The notes under the pieces were generated by a model. The model ran no database searches. It had not been told where the DNA came from and saw only the letters and a list, made by a program, of their open reading frames with translations. A DNA stretch of 64,000 nt. Origin: Desulfotomaculum nigrificans DSM 574. GTDB taxonomy: Bacteria; Bacillota; Desulfotomaculia; Desulfotomaculales; Desulfotomaculaceae. Position 1 is the first letter of the stretch; each line of letters opens with the position of its first letter. Of this stretch, positions 50,971-59,461 are shown one piece after another. The DNA is taken from assembly GCF_000189755.2 (NCBI RefSeq), contig NZ_KI912183.1:1552257-1616256 (forward strand), read 5' to 3'. Both the position numbers and the translations under genes were made by a program.

Positions 50971-52985
50971 CTGGCCCCATCTAAACTACTGCCGCCGCCG
51001 TTGTACTTAGGATTGTTATTCCTAACCACTGCATTTGAGAATACCTGGTGTATGGCACTGCCGGCTGCTGAAAGGGTGCTTTGTTTACCTGTGACCTGCT
51101 TTAATGCCTCCCGGTAAGTTGTGTTGTTTTCCACCTTAGCCTGCCTAACTTTTAGGGCTGTAGCAGCAGCCGCCCCGGTTGCTCTGGCCCCGCCTTCCAC
51201 AACTTTGGCGGCTGCCTGGCCTATTTCACTGCCTGCCGGAACTGCTCCGGCCACTGTCCGTACTGCCGTACCAATTGTATGACTTGCCACCCCGCCAAAC
51301 AGTTGGGCCGCCCTTTGCGGGTCGTGCATGGTTTGCTGAAAGTTTTGATATAGCTGTCTTGCAGCAGATGTTTTTGTAGGCATATTTGCTGGTGTATTCA
51401 AAGTTGGTGCGGTTCCGGCAAAATTGGCGTTTCCACCAGGTACCGTTGCCGTACCTGTAATTGTAGTTCCTCCAGCTAATGTACCACTACCACCGGGTAT
51501 TGTTGCTGTACCGGTATTTAGAGTTCCCCCGGCTAAACCACCGCTGTTCTGTAGTCCACCTGGCACTCTCATTTCAGGCATTGATGTTGTTGCACCACCG
51601 GGCCCCATTGTTGTCCCAACATTTATAGTTCCCCCGGTTAAACCACCGCTACCACCCGGCACCGTTGCTGTACCGGTGATTGGAGTTCCGCCGGGCATCG
51701 TACCACTTCCGCCGGGTATCGGGTTTAATCTACTGCCGGCTGTTGTGTTACCATCCGTAGGTGATAACGGTCCATTGGTAGAATCAAGTTTTGCCCCAAG
51801 AGCACTGCGAAATACCCTGCCGACAGACATTATGCCCCCTAAACCGACCGCTGCCGCAATCGCTTTTTTGGCTGTTTGTTCCTCGTTTAGACCGGCCATT
51901 CTGGTAAATAATGACTGTAGCGTGTTGCGGATTACCTCGGCTAAAGGCATGATGGTGAATATGGCAATTAGGATTTGAAACCAGGTACCTTGTTGATTAA
52001 CATTCTTCACATCCATAAAGCCCAGGATGGTACATAAAACTAAAGCGTGTGCCACCGGCATGAAGGCATTGCTGGCCATTTCACCAAGTAAAACAGCCAT
52101 TGCAGTTGTGTTTTTGTTAATGGACCACATGAGAGCCATCAAGGGAGTGAAGCAGAACATCACGGACAGCACAATTTTTCTTATGACGTACACCACGTTA
52201 ATCCAAACCCAGAAGATAGCAAACATGAGTTTTACCAGGGCGGTACCCAGTACGCTGCCAGTGGTGATGGCTACACCGCCAAAATTAATGGCCCCCCAGT
52301 CTTCTACCGCCCGACCTATGCCGGATTTCGTTGATACCAGCTGGAAGGCATATTGTATACCGTCCAGAAGTATTGAGGTAAGCCAGGTCAGGGATTCTAC
52401 CATCACCGGGGCGGAGACAGTAATAATTAAGGCGCCGAACCAGCGCCAGATGGATTGAATAGCTTCTCCCCTTCCGGCAGGACTGCCGGATGTTGTCAGC
52501 AGTTTTATAAAGCTGACCGCAATGGAGATGATATAAAAAGGCAGGGCCACTCCTGCCATTGCCATAAACCATAGATTTAGGAATTTTATTTCGCTGGCTG
52601 TCCAGGGGGCTATTTTTTTCTCCGCATCCCCGAGATCAGTAAGAAAAACGATTTTGTCCACCGGCTGCAATCCGGCTACTTTTGAACCAAGAAATTGTAC
52701 CACTTTAATAATGGCTTCCAGCAAAGCCGCTACTATCTGTTCAAATACGCCGCCTTCATCCTGTACTTCTTGTTTGTCATCCTGCTGGTTACTAGTATTG
52801 TTATTTTGTTGGCTGTTGGTATCATCTGCACTTATATGGTCATAACCGCCCATATCACTCGGCCCTGCCCAGGCGGGTCCTGACAGCGACAGGATAATTA
52901 ACAGCAACAGGATAAAAGCCAGTATCTTTTTGTTCCTAATTTCCGTCGCCCCCTTTAAGCCACAGGGGCAGGCGGTTAGCATCAT
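50961..52985 (-). CDS. virB6: VirB6/TrbL-like channel protein with repetitive tail
   Basis: 674 residues: signal-peptide-like start, about seven membrane segments between 130 and 390, then a cytoplasmic or wall-side tail with imperfect Gly/Thr/Pro repeats (GTATVPGGSGGLTGGT and variants). VirB6 forms part of the inner-membrane channel. The frame opens at ATG 52985, but AAAGGGGGCGACGGAA followed by ATT 52940 gives a normal signal peptide (RNKKILAFILLLL), so a rare ATT start is possible. Overlaps the small membrane gene upstream. Confidence 0.75.
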   Translation of the reverse strand: MMLTACPCGLKGATEIRNKKILAFILLLLIILSLSGPAWAGPSDMGGYDHISADDTNSQQNNNTSNQQDDKQEVQDEGGVFEQIVAALLEAIIKVVQFLGSKVAGLQPVDKIVFLTDLGDAEKKIAPWTASEIKFLNLWFMAMAGVALPFYIISIAVSFIKLLTTSGSPAGRGEAIQSIWRWFGALIITVSAPVMVESLTWLTSILLDGIQYAFQLVSTKSGIGRAVEDWGAINFGGVAITTGSVLGTALVKLMFAIFWVWINVVYVIRKIVLSVMFCFTPLMALMWSINKNTTAMAVLLGEMASNAFMPVAHALVLCTILGFMDVKNVNQQGTWFQILIAIFTIMPLAEVIRNTLQSLFTRMAGLNEEQTAKKAIAAAVGLGGIMSVGRVFRSALGAKLDSTNGPLSPTDGNTTAGSRLNPIPGGSGTMPGGTPITGTATVPGGSGGLTGGTINVGTTMGPGGATTSMPEMRVPGGLQNSGGLAGGTLNTGTATIPGGSGTLAGGTTITGTATVPGGNANFAGTAPTLNTPANMPTKTSAARQLYQNFQQTMHDPQRAAQLFGGVASHTIGTAVRTVAGAVPAGSEIGQAAAKVVEGGARATGAAAATALKVRQAKVENNTTYREALKQVTGKQSTLSAAGSAIHQVFSNAVVRNNNPKYNGGGSSLDGARWK

Positions 52986-53151
52986 AATTCTTTACCCGTC
53001 GGCAGTACAGGTGTGAGGCTGTTACCTGCCACAGGGTTCTAATTATCGGTATCAATGTGGTTATGATGAGGCCGAGTATAATCCCTACGGAAAATCGAAA
53101 AGCCCAGGCCATCATTTCCTCCAGCACATCTCTTTGATCTTCTTGATACAT
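52936..53151 (-). CDS. Small membrane protein of the T4SS operon
   Basis: 71 residues with one membrane helix (WAFRFSVGIILGLIITTLIPII) between an acidic N-terminus and a basic C-terminus. It sits between virB4 and virB6, overlaps virB6 by 50 bp, and may be a channel accessory subunit. Family not recognised. Confidence 0.55.
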   Translation of the reverse strand: MYQEDQRDVLEEMMAWAFRFSVGIILGLIITTLIPIIRTLWQVTASHLYCRRVKNYDANRLPLWLKGGDGN

Positions 53152-53173
53152 CTCTTTTCACCCCCATCCGGTT

Positions 53174-55006
53174 TTATATTCCTACTACTTTCGTTTCCAC
53201 CAGAGGCCATTCAAAGGGGGCCGGAGACACCTGCACGGCTGATGTTATGCCAGAGGTACGTAGTATCCCCATACCTGGTGCTGCTTTGGCAAGCAAATCA
53301 CGGCAGCCGCTGGCCAAGCTAAAGTATTCGACAGCCGCATCAGCTGCATGTTCTTCCTGTTTTAAGACCAGGATGGTAGCACATGAGTCGATAATGGCCC
53401 GTCCGGAGGGGGTATGGGTAAATTCCTCGAAGCGCTGTGTAATAACCGTCAAGGCACAGCCGTGCTTGCGGCCCCGCCGGGCCAAAACTTCTAAATATTT
53501 GGCCACGTCAGGGTGTTTTAAGAACATCCAGGCTTCGTCTATGTTGACGCTTTTTTTGACGGACTTACCGCCTCTTTGAGCAAATTTTTGCCACAACCAG
53601 GCCAGGGATGCGTAAGATGCCACAAACCGGGCAAAGTCTGATTGTACTTGTTTTAAGTTAAAGCAAATTAACGGCACGTCTTTTAATTTTATTGTTGTTT
53701 GACCGTCGAACATGCCGAGGGAACCGCCAGCCAACAGGGGTTTGATGGCGTCCGCCAGATCTTCGACGCCCGCTTTTTGTGCCAGTCGGGCTTGTATATC
53801 TGACAGTGTGGGCATATTTTTTTTGATGCCGCCGCTGTATAAACTTTCGGGATCTTCGGTGATTTGCTTGGCCCGGTATTCTTCCATGATGGCTTCTTCT
53901 AAAAGGGCTGCCTGCCGCATGTCCAGTCCCTGGCCGGAGTAATACCGCATGACGGCTGCTATCAGGTCTACCACTTCCGCTGTTTTTTCCTGCAGGTTGA
54001 CTCTTTCGATTTTGACACCGTTTTCTTCTATGGTTTCCGGTTCCACGTCCAGTATGTTCATACCGCTGAACCTGCCGGGCATCAGTGTAATGACCTGCCC
54101 GCCCAGTTTTTCGGTGTAGTAAACATATTCTCCTTCGGGATCGATGTAAGCTGTTTTGGTATTGAGGTCTAACTCCAGCAGTGTTATCAGTCTCGCGGTA
54201 ACTGACTTACCGGAACCGGGCTCGCCGCAGATAAGCATATGCTGGTTGGATACCACATGTTCTCCCGCAAACCTGTCTAAAAACACCAGCGAGCCGGTGA
54301 AAATGTTGTGTCCCAGGGCTATACCGCTGATATGCCCCGATGATGAAGTTGTTAGTGGCATACAGCAGGCTGCTGCCCCAGAAGTAAGGTTTCTGGCCAT
54401 GTCCATGATTTTTAAATCGTTCAGGGGTAGACAGCTTTTCAGGGCGTTTTCCTGTCTAAAGGACAGTGCTACGGGCAGTACGCCTTTTCGGGCCAATATA
54501 TCTTCCACCAGAGATGACCGCTGGCGCAGTTCTTCTTCGTCTTTGCCGTGGATAGCGATAAAGATTGTTACATAATACAGGTTGTCATTACCTAGTTGCA
54601 CCGCTTCCCGCAGTGCCCGGTAGTCTGCTATGGCGGCTTCCAGTTCCGGTATGCGTGCTATATTGCCGCTCTGCTGGTCAAGGATGTACTGTGAACGGGA
54701 TTGTGTTTCTCTCTCCAGTAGACTGTTTACCACCTGACCCGGTGGTGCCGGGTGCATATGAATTGAGATGTCTATATCTCCAGCACGGCTCAGATCGTCC
54801 AACCAACCTACCCGTAACTGCCGGGGCAGTGTATATACGGCATATATACGGCTGTACCTGTTGGCTCCCAGATACAGGCTGTCCCGCATGATTTCCAATG
54901 CTTCCGGGGAGAACAGGTCTTGTATATCAAGTGTGTTGTCGGTTAAGTCTTTTACCGGCGGTGGGTTTGTTTTTTTCTTTTTAAACAGTTTAAGCATGTT
55001 TTTCAC
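53174..55006 (-). CDS. virB4: VirB4-type conjugation ATPase
   Basis: 610 residues. Walker A HMLICGEPGSGKSVTARL at about 257-274, followed by AYIDPEGEYVYY. Walker B is KSVNIDEAWMFLKHP and ALTVITQRFEEF the later ATPase motif. VirB4 powers pilus/channel assembly and transfer, and defines this as a type IV secretion operon. AAAGAGGTG lies before ATG, only 16 bp after a terminator T-run. Confidence 0.9.
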   Translation of the reverse strand: MKNMLKLFKKKKTNPPPVKDLTDNTLDIQDLFSPEALEIMRDSLYLGANRYSRIYAVYTLPRQLRVGWLDDLSRAGDIDISIHMHPAPPGQVVNSLLERETQSRSQYILDQQSGNIARIPELEAAIADYRALREAVQLGNDNLYYVTIFIAIHGKDEEELRQRSSLVEDILARKGVLPVALSFRQENALKSCLPLNDLKIMDMARNLTSGAAACCMPLTTSSSGHISGIALGHNIFTGSLVFLDRFAGEHVVSNQHMLICGEPGSGKSVTARLITLLELDLNTKTAYIDPEGEYVYYTEKLGGQVITLMPGRFSGMNILDVEPETIEENGVKIERVNLQEKTAEVVDLIAAVMRYYSGQGLDMRQAALLEEAIMEEYRAKQITEDPESLYSGGIKKNMPTLSDIQARLAQKAGVEDLADAIKPLLAGGSLGMFDGQTTIKLKDVPLICFNLKQVQSDFARFVASYASLAWLWQKFAQRGGKSVKKSVNIDEAWMFLKHPDVAKYLEVLARRGRKHGCALTVITQRFEEFTHTPSGRAIIDSCATILVLKQEEHAADAAVEYFSLASGCRDLLAKAAPGMGILRTSGITSAVQVSPAPFEWPLVETKVVGI

Positions 55007-55019
55007 CTCTTTCTGCCAA

Positions 55020-55044
55020 ATAAAAAACCCGGCAATTTGCCGGG
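55020..55044 (-). terminator. Intrinsic terminator inside the T4SS operon
   Basis: CCCGGCA/TGCCGGG (55028-55044) followed on the minus strand by TTTTTTATTTGG. It lies between the TrsE-like gene and virB4, immediately before the virB4 ribosome binding site, with no room for a promoter. Confidence 0.75.
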
Positions 55045-55053
55045 CGTATGTGT

Positions 55054-55791
55054 TTATGCTGATTCTTTTTCAGATATGGTGAACAGCGACATAATTCCTT
55101 TTTCTCCTGCCTCAGACGGCCGCCAGGTTCTACCCCGGTTTAGAAGGTGTGAAAGCAGGTCGCACACACCTCCGGTGTCCAGTGGCTCGGCGGTCATTTT
55201 GGCTCTACTTAAAGCATCCATCAATGAACCTGCCCGAGCGTATAGTTCTGCCCGTGCGTAGTCCAGGCCCTTCACTGTGTCAAAAGGTATGACTAAGTAT
55301 GCCCGGCGGGCGGTTACAGCTCTTTGCTGCTGCAGGTTTTCCAGGTAAATAACCCTTTCCAATGCGTGTTCCTTGATAGTTTCCGGCAGTTCCGCCGCAC
55401 TAGTTTTTAATGCTTGTACTGCCTTGCGGGTATCCAGGGCTTCCGATGTCATTAGTATTTGAACAGGAAATTCCAGCCCCCGCAGGACACTGGCCATCAT
55501 GTCTTCGGCGTTGTTCTGCTCGATTTCTGAAAGCAGGTAAAAGTCCTGGGCTGTTACACGTAAAATTAACCTGTAGCGATCTCCGTTTAGTATAACAACT
55601 CCCTTTTGAATATCTTTGATGTTAAAAAAGTTTTTCAGGTTTTTCTTTTTGCTGCTGTCCTGAGTATCCTTTTTTTCACTTTGTCCTTTATGTTTTACAT
55701 TTGTAAGACGAAGGTATATCCAGGCGGCAACCCCTGTTAAAAGTGACATTGCTAAAAGAACTATAGTCAACCAACTAATCAGTATCACCAC
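55054..55791 (-). CDS. TrsE/VirB4 N-terminal-like T4SS protein
   Basis: 245 residues: one N-terminal membrane helix, a Lys/Ser linker, then a domain like the N-terminal part of Firmicute VirB4/TrsE proteins (DIQKGVVILNGDRYRLILRV, FYLLSEIEQNNAEDMM). No Walker motifs. It probably joins VirB4 to the membrane. It overlaps the PrgI gene by 17 bp. Confidence 0.65.
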   Translation of the reverse strand: MVILISWLTIVLLAMSLLTGVAAWIYLRLTNVKHKGQSEKKDTQDSSKKKNLKNFFNIKDIQKGVVILNGDRYRLILRVTAQDFYLLSEIEQNNAEDMMASVLRGLEFPVQILMTSEALDTRKAVQALKTSAAELPETIKEHALERVIYLENLQQQRAVTARRAYLVIPFDTVKGLDYARAELYARAGSLMDALSRAKMTAEPLDTGGVCDLLSHLLNRGRTWRPSEAGEKGIMSLFTISEKESA

Positions 55792-56071
55792 CCAGGAAGT
55801 ACCTTCTTTTTTTCACTTTCCATATAAACCAGCGCAGTAAGTATATGTCTAAACTTGTCTTACCTGCAGGAATAAAGGCAAACGCCATGCCTATTAGTAT
55901 GCCGAATATAGCTATTATTAATCTTACTGCTATTGGTAGATTTACTGCCAAGGCAATGCCGCAGCCTACTACCGTACCAATAACCAGGTAAAGCAGTTGT
56001 CTAAGAGTTAAACGTCCACCAATGATCCTTTCTTCTTGATTCAGCTGGACCGGTACCGGATAAACCCTCAT
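55775..56071 (-). CDS. prgI: PrgI-family (VirB3-like) T4SS protein
   Basis: 98 residues: VYPVPVQLNQEERIIGGRLT is the PrgI family N-terminus, then two membrane helices (YLVIGTVVGCGIALAV, IIAIFGILIGMAFAFI) and a basic end. VirB3-like partner of VirB4. Adjoins the pilin-like gene by one base. Confidence 0.8.
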   Translation of the reverse strand: MRVYPVPVQLNQEERIIGGRLTLRQLLYLVIGTVVGCGIALAVNLPIAVRLIIAIFGILIGMAFAFIPAGKTSLDIYLLRWFIWKVKKRRYFLGGDTD

Positions 56072-56412
56072 TATTTAGCCAGCTCCTGACCTGAACCAAT
56101 TACGAACCCGGCTATAAGCATTATTGCACCTAGCCCTACGCCGCCAAACAAAATATATGGCAGGGAAGACATTGCCTTAGCCCGTTCCTCTGGTTTATTC
56201 GCTGTTATAATTATTTTGATGGCCGCAAAAGCGATGGAGATAAAAATAATTACTGCCCCAATTGGTTGGATTATGCTGTGCGCCCAAGTGACCACTTTAC
56301 TTGATACTTGGTCTGCTGTTTGGGTGGTAATCCCTGCTGTACTATCTGCCCAAGCGTTATTGGTTATTCCGGCCAGTATCATTGCAGTCAGGCAGGATAG
56401 TTTTTTGATCAT
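56071..56412 (-). CDS. TrbC/VirB2-type conjugative pilin
   Basis: 113 residues: signal peptide (AWA-DS near 23), two hydrophobic helices (PIGAVIIFISIAFAAIKIII, YILFGGVGLGAIMLIAGFVI) with a short loop. The plan matches VirB2/TrbC pilins. GGGGGAATTA lies before ATG. Confidence 0.7.
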   Translation of the reverse strand: MIKKLSCLTAMILAGITNNAWADSTAGITTQTADQVSSKVVTWAHSIIQPIGAVIIFISIAFAAIKIIITANKPEERAKAMSSLPYILFGGVGLGAIMLIAGFVIGSGQELAK

Positions 56413-56427
56413 GTAATTAATTCCCCC

Positions 56428-56847
56428 TTAATTTATGATTTTTAAAGCAACGCCTTTAATTAGCCCTACAATTAACGGTGTGCCGTAATAAACGAGAAGA
56501 CCAAAGCCGGCTGTTAACAGAGATGCTATCACTCTTTTAAAGAGTGCCATACCGGCAAACAATACAAAAAATGCGGCAATGCCTGTGCAAGAGAATATCA
56601 GTGAAGCAATGGTATCAACTACCGGTTCGGCGGTTTTGTATGCGCTTTTAGCCACGCTGTCAATTTTTCCGGCAAATTCCGTTGGGCTCACCGGTTGTAT
56701 GCCAGCCGGGCTTGTCGTCTGTGTTCCTACCGTGCTCACCGGATGGTTTTCTCCGGGGTTGGTTTCTGCTGCTATAGCTATACCGGACCCCACAATTAAA
56801 ACTGTGAACACGGCTAAAATCAGAACCAGGTCGCATGTTTTTTTCAC
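56428..56847 (-). CDS. Second pilin-like T4SS membrane protein
   Basis: 139 residues from GTG 56847, which has AAGGGGTGG upstream: signal peptide, Thr/Pro-rich linker, then two hydrophobic helices (IASLIFSCTGIAAFFVLFAG, LLTAGFGLLVYYG). Resembles VirB2-like subunits or a minor component. The longer frame to 56925 overlaps the zinc-ribbon gene and lacks a binding site. Confidence 0.55.
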   Translation of the reverse strand: MKKTCDLVLILAVFTVLIVGSGIAIAAETNPGENHPVSTVGTQTTSPAGIQPVSPTEFAGKIDSVAKSAYKTAEPVVDTIASLIFSCTGIAAFFVLFAGMALFKRVIASLLTAGFGLLVYYGTPLIVGLIKGVALKIIN

Positions 56848-56867
56848 TTTTCCACCCCTTCCACGCC

Positions 56868-57020
56868 TTATATTGCCTGAGCCTTTTCTTGATCCAATCG
56901 AATCTCCTCCGCACATCTCCGGCACATAAACTTACCATTATCACTAGGCTTGCCGCAGATAATACACTTTGTTTCTTGTCTGATGATGGGAGGCGTTTCG
57001 ACTGTGTGCTTGCTTTTCAT
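56868..57020 (-). CDS. Small zinc-ribbon protein, first gene of the T4SS operon
   Basis: 50 residues with CIICGKP and CRRCAEEI, a clear four-Cys zinc ribbon. GGTGGTGA lies upstream of ATG 57020, and the next gene starts 20 bp after its stop. Small zinc-ribbon proteins commonly bind nucleic acid; here it could regulate the operon. Too short for most gene callers. Confidence 0.6.
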   Translation of the reverse strand: MKSKHTVETPPIIRQETKCIICGKPSDNGKFMCRRCAEEIRLDQEKAQAI

Positions 57021-57180
57021 CTACTCATTCTCACCACCTTCCAGTTTTTTCTTTATAAAAAAATAAAAGCCCCGCACTCGACCTATGCGGAGCTTTGGGG
57101 GAGGTACTTCCGCAACCTGCCGTCCTCCCTCCGGCAGGTATCCTTAAAATAAAAAACCTACACTGTAAATGTAGGCTTTT
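57021..57180 (-). promoter_or_regulatory. T4SS operon leader with two terminators and competing stems
   Basis: In minus-strand order: terminator CCTACA/TGTAGG (57157-57175, T-runs both ways); hairpin ACCTGCCG/CGGCAGGT (57115-57139) with GAGGGAGGA in its loop; a CCTCCCCC segment able to pair with that loop; terminator AAGCTCCGCA/TGCGGGGCTT (57067-57095) with TTTTATTTTTTTA; then the first gene. Competing pairings make it look like a transcription attenuator. No known riboswitch class recognised. Confidence 0.5.
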
Positions 57181-57218
57181 TGCGTTATGAATGGAATATA
57201 CACTAAAAAATTCTTATT

Positions 57219-57440
57219 GACGTCCTCCACTGACTAGAAGTCAGAGGATTCCCCGGGAATTACGTGTCCTTGCGGGTTCACGCCCGGTTTCGGTTGGGTT
57301 TCGCTTCAACAGGTACATTTCTGCCCCGCCTCATCAACTCCCCCTCTGGGCCGCGCCAATCGGCCCGCCCCCAACGGTTCAAATGACCACCTGCATCCCA
57401 CCCATTGAGGAAGCCACCCTGTGACCAGGTGACCGGAATT
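57219..57440 (-). ncRNA. Putative omega-RNA and right end of the tnpB element
   Basis: About 220 nt of GC-rich sequence after the tnpB stop, ending GAATCCTC, hairpin CTGACT/AGTCAG, GGAGGACGTCA. This is the usual place for the TnpB guide RNA, whose guide would be the flanking bases past 57219. The same end layout recurs at 15261-15292. Confidence 0.5.
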
Positions 57441-58522
57441 TAGCCTGCCAACCCGCTTATAGCCTGCGCTATATTATCGGCTCCATTTACGTCTATGTGC
57501 TTTATTTTCTTGCACCGCTTGCACGTAAACCACCGGCCTTTCGGTCGGCTCTTGTGAACGTGCCCGCACCGGCTGCATGTCAGACTGGTTAGGTCAGGAT
57601 TGACCAACTCCACCTGGATACCCGCCAGGGCCGCCTTATACTCAATGAACTGCCAAAGCTGGTAATAGGCCCAACTGTGCAAACTCCTGCCGCGGTCTTT
57701 CCGCTGTCCTTTCCTCTGGCTCTTCGTCCACCTTACTCCAGTTAAATCTTCTAGCCGGATTTTCGTTACTCCGTGCAGTTTGGCAAACTCGATCACTGCG
57801 TGGCTGATTTTGTGGTTTATGTCTGTTACCCAGCGGTGCTCTTTGTCGCCCAACTTCACCAATGCTTTGTGTGCCCCGGCTTTTTGGAGTTTTCTGCGGA
57901 GTTCCGCATAGTGCCTCCGGATATATGCCAGCTCACCACCGGAAAAGAACAGCGTCTGACCGTTTACGCTCGCTACCAGCAGGTCAATCAGCCCCAGGTC
58001 TATGCCCATATTTTTTTCCGTCCTTTTGGTCTGCTCTACGGTTAGGACTATGCTCAGATGAATGTACCAGTCTTTGCCACATCTGATAAGCCGTGCAGAA
58101 CCCTGTTTGACTTCGCCGGACAGCAGCAGGTTTAAGTATTTTTCCTGGTATGATTGAGCAACTATGGGCACTCCAACCCTTCTCTCCAGCGTAGGGAAAG
58201 ATGCTTTCCACACGGCTCCGCCGTCTTTGGAAACCTCTTTCTCCACTTTGAAGTTTTGGTTATTGAAGTTAGGCCATAGGCGTTTAAACCGCTTGACTTT
58301 CTTTTTTGATTTAATGTCCCTGATAGCCTGGGCTAATACTGCCGATGGCAAAGGCTTTGAATATTCTTTAGCTTCTTTAGATGTCTTGGGTCGGTCTTTT
58401 TTGTCCAACTTCAGATAGTTGTTCGCAAATTCTGTTGTCCGGTCGGCCATTTCCTGATACATTTGCTTTTTTGCTTGCGTCGGCTGGTACAGCTTGATTT
58501 TGAGTGTGATTGTTTGTTCCAT
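57440..58522 (-). CDS. tnpB: TnpB RNA-guided endonuclease
   Basis: 360 residues. RuvC-like catalytic residues are present: Asp in NMGIDLGLIDLLV, Glu in IRLEDLTGVRW, Asp in KHIDVNGADNIAQAI. A four-Cys zinc finger (CSRCGH...CKRCKK) lies before the last. N-terminal helical domain intact. The protein therefore looks active. A little shorter than typical 380-400 residue TnpB. Confidence 0.9.
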   Translation of the reverse strand: MEQTITLKIKLYQPTQAKKQMYQEMADRTTEFANNYLKLDKKDRPKTSKEAKEYSKPLPSAVLAQAIRDIKSKKKVKRFKRLWPNFNNQNFKVEKEVSKDGGAVWKASFPTLERRVGVPIVAQSYQEKYLNLLLSGEVKQGSARLIRCGKDWYIHLSIVLTVEQTKRTEKNMGIDLGLIDLLVASVNGQTLFFSGGELAYIRRHYAELRRKLQKAGAHKALVKLGDKEHRWVTDINHKISHAVIEFAKLHGVTKIRLEDLTGVRWTKSQRKGQRKDRGRSLHSWAYYQLWQFIEYKAALAGIQVELVNPDLTSLTCSRCGHVHKSRPKGRWFTCKRCKKIKHIDVNGADNIAQAISGLAG

Positions 58523-58581
58523 TTTTCTTTTTCACCCCCTTCTGTAGGTATATCTTACTAAAAAATCTCCTGGTAAATCTG

Positions 58582-58626
58582 GCCGCCTTTCATCTCTGGA
58601 CTAAAAGTCCAGAGATGAAAGGCGGC
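58582..58626. repeat. Perfect 21-bp inverted repeat
   Basis: Arms 58582-58602 and 58606-58626 with a three-base loop. It is either the left end of the IS605-type element or a strong bidirectional terminator; there is no long T-run, which favours the first. Confidence 0.75.
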
Positions 58627-58720
58627 TAAAGTATAATTTCTTTTAATGTGTAACACATTACCTTTTATTACCATATTGTAAATTACAAAGTATAAAAGTA
58701 TAAAAGGGGGGATTTTAATT

Positions 58721-59053
58721 ATGAATCAAAAAAACATGATGCCTCCGTACTACCATTCACAGCCTACTGAGTATTTGGAAGCCATGTACCCAGATATTTA
58801 TTATTGCTGTTATCCGGTTGTAAAAAATTGTTGTGAAATGTACGATGTTCCTTCTAACCCCATGTGTTATCCCTACCCCACTAGGGCGGCTGTGGAACAA
58901 ATGACGGATTACTGTACTAGAATCGTAGCAAGTGATCCGGCATTTTCAGGCGATCCGATGGTTACTATCGATGGAGGTAGATTCTTACGCACTCTGATTG
59001 CAATATTGTTGATTAGAGAACTGTTGAGGAGAAGGGGCATATATACTTATTAA
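58721..59053 (+). CDS. Tyr/Pro/Cys-rich, spore-coat-like protein
   Basis: 110 residues. The first 60 are rich in Tyr, Pro, Cys and Met (MMPPYYHSQPTEYLEAMYPD, YCCYPVVKNCC, CYPYPTRAAVEQM), as in clostridial coat or spore-associated proteins; the C-terminus has a hydrophobic, basic helix. AAAGGGGGG lies before ATG. The coat role is an inference from composition. Confidence 0.55.
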   Translation: MNQKNMMPPYYHSQPTEYLEAMYPDIYYCCYPVVKNCCEMYDVPSNPMCYPYPTRAAVEQMTDYCTRIVASDPAFSGDPMVTIDGGRFLRTLIAILLIRELLRRRGIYTY

Positions 59054-59063
59054 AGAAAAACAA

Positions 59064-59101
59064 AGGATTAGGAGTAGAGTTATTCTTAATCCTACTTTTT
59101 T
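59064..59101 (+). terminator. Intrinsic terminator
   Basis: GGATTAG/TAATCC-type stem followed by ACTTTTTTG, just after the coat-like gene. Confidence 0.6.
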
Positions 59102-59127
59102 GTTACATAATATCTAGCGAAAGTGCA

Positions 59128-59346
59128 TCAGAGGGATTTCACCTCTGATGTTTGAATGTTATACGCACTAAAGATTAACTGCTTCGTAAGCCCCAATTTC
59201 AATAATTTCATACATTCCAGAAACAGCACCATATAGTCACTAATTAGTTCATCGTCTGTTGGATAATTTGGCCTGTTAAACATCCTGAATAAATTTAACT
59301 TCAATGGGATCTTCCAAGGCAAATCTAACTACATAATGTTCTTCAT
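59128..59346 (-). pseudogene. Small frame with an in-frame UAG at codon 6
   Basis: AGGAGGTAATCGC-ATG gives a near-perfect start at 59346, but the frame reads ATG-AAG-AAC-ATT-ATG-TAG and then stays open for about 66 codons (LDLPWKIPLKLNLFRMFNRP...). Either a nonsense mutation killed the gene, a downstream start such as TTG 59322 is used, or UAG is decoded. Pyrrolysine is known in some Peptococcaceae, but nothing here shows it. A CATCAGAG/CTCTGATG hairpin (59124-59149) lies at the 3' end. Confidence 0.45.
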
Positions 59347-59461
59347 GCGATTACCTCCTGCGAATGAAGTATTTACTAAGCTTCTGAAAGTAATAACTAG
59401 TTGCCTTGCACAATTATAGTTGCCTTGGAATATATTGTAAAAAATATAAGGAGGGATATCT

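Larger units (their letters stand above)
57219..58626 (-). mobile_element. IS605-type element with tnpB only
   Basis: tnpB flanked by the putative right end (57219-57440) and a perfect 21-bp inverted repeat (58582-58626). No TnpA Y1 transposase, so it can only move with help. The left border is estimated. Confidence 0.6.

Noticed and set aside
55054-55791. virB4 split by mutation into two genes
   Set aside because: The downstream virB4 is complete for its type; the upstream gene has its own membrane anchor and start, so two separate genes are normal here.
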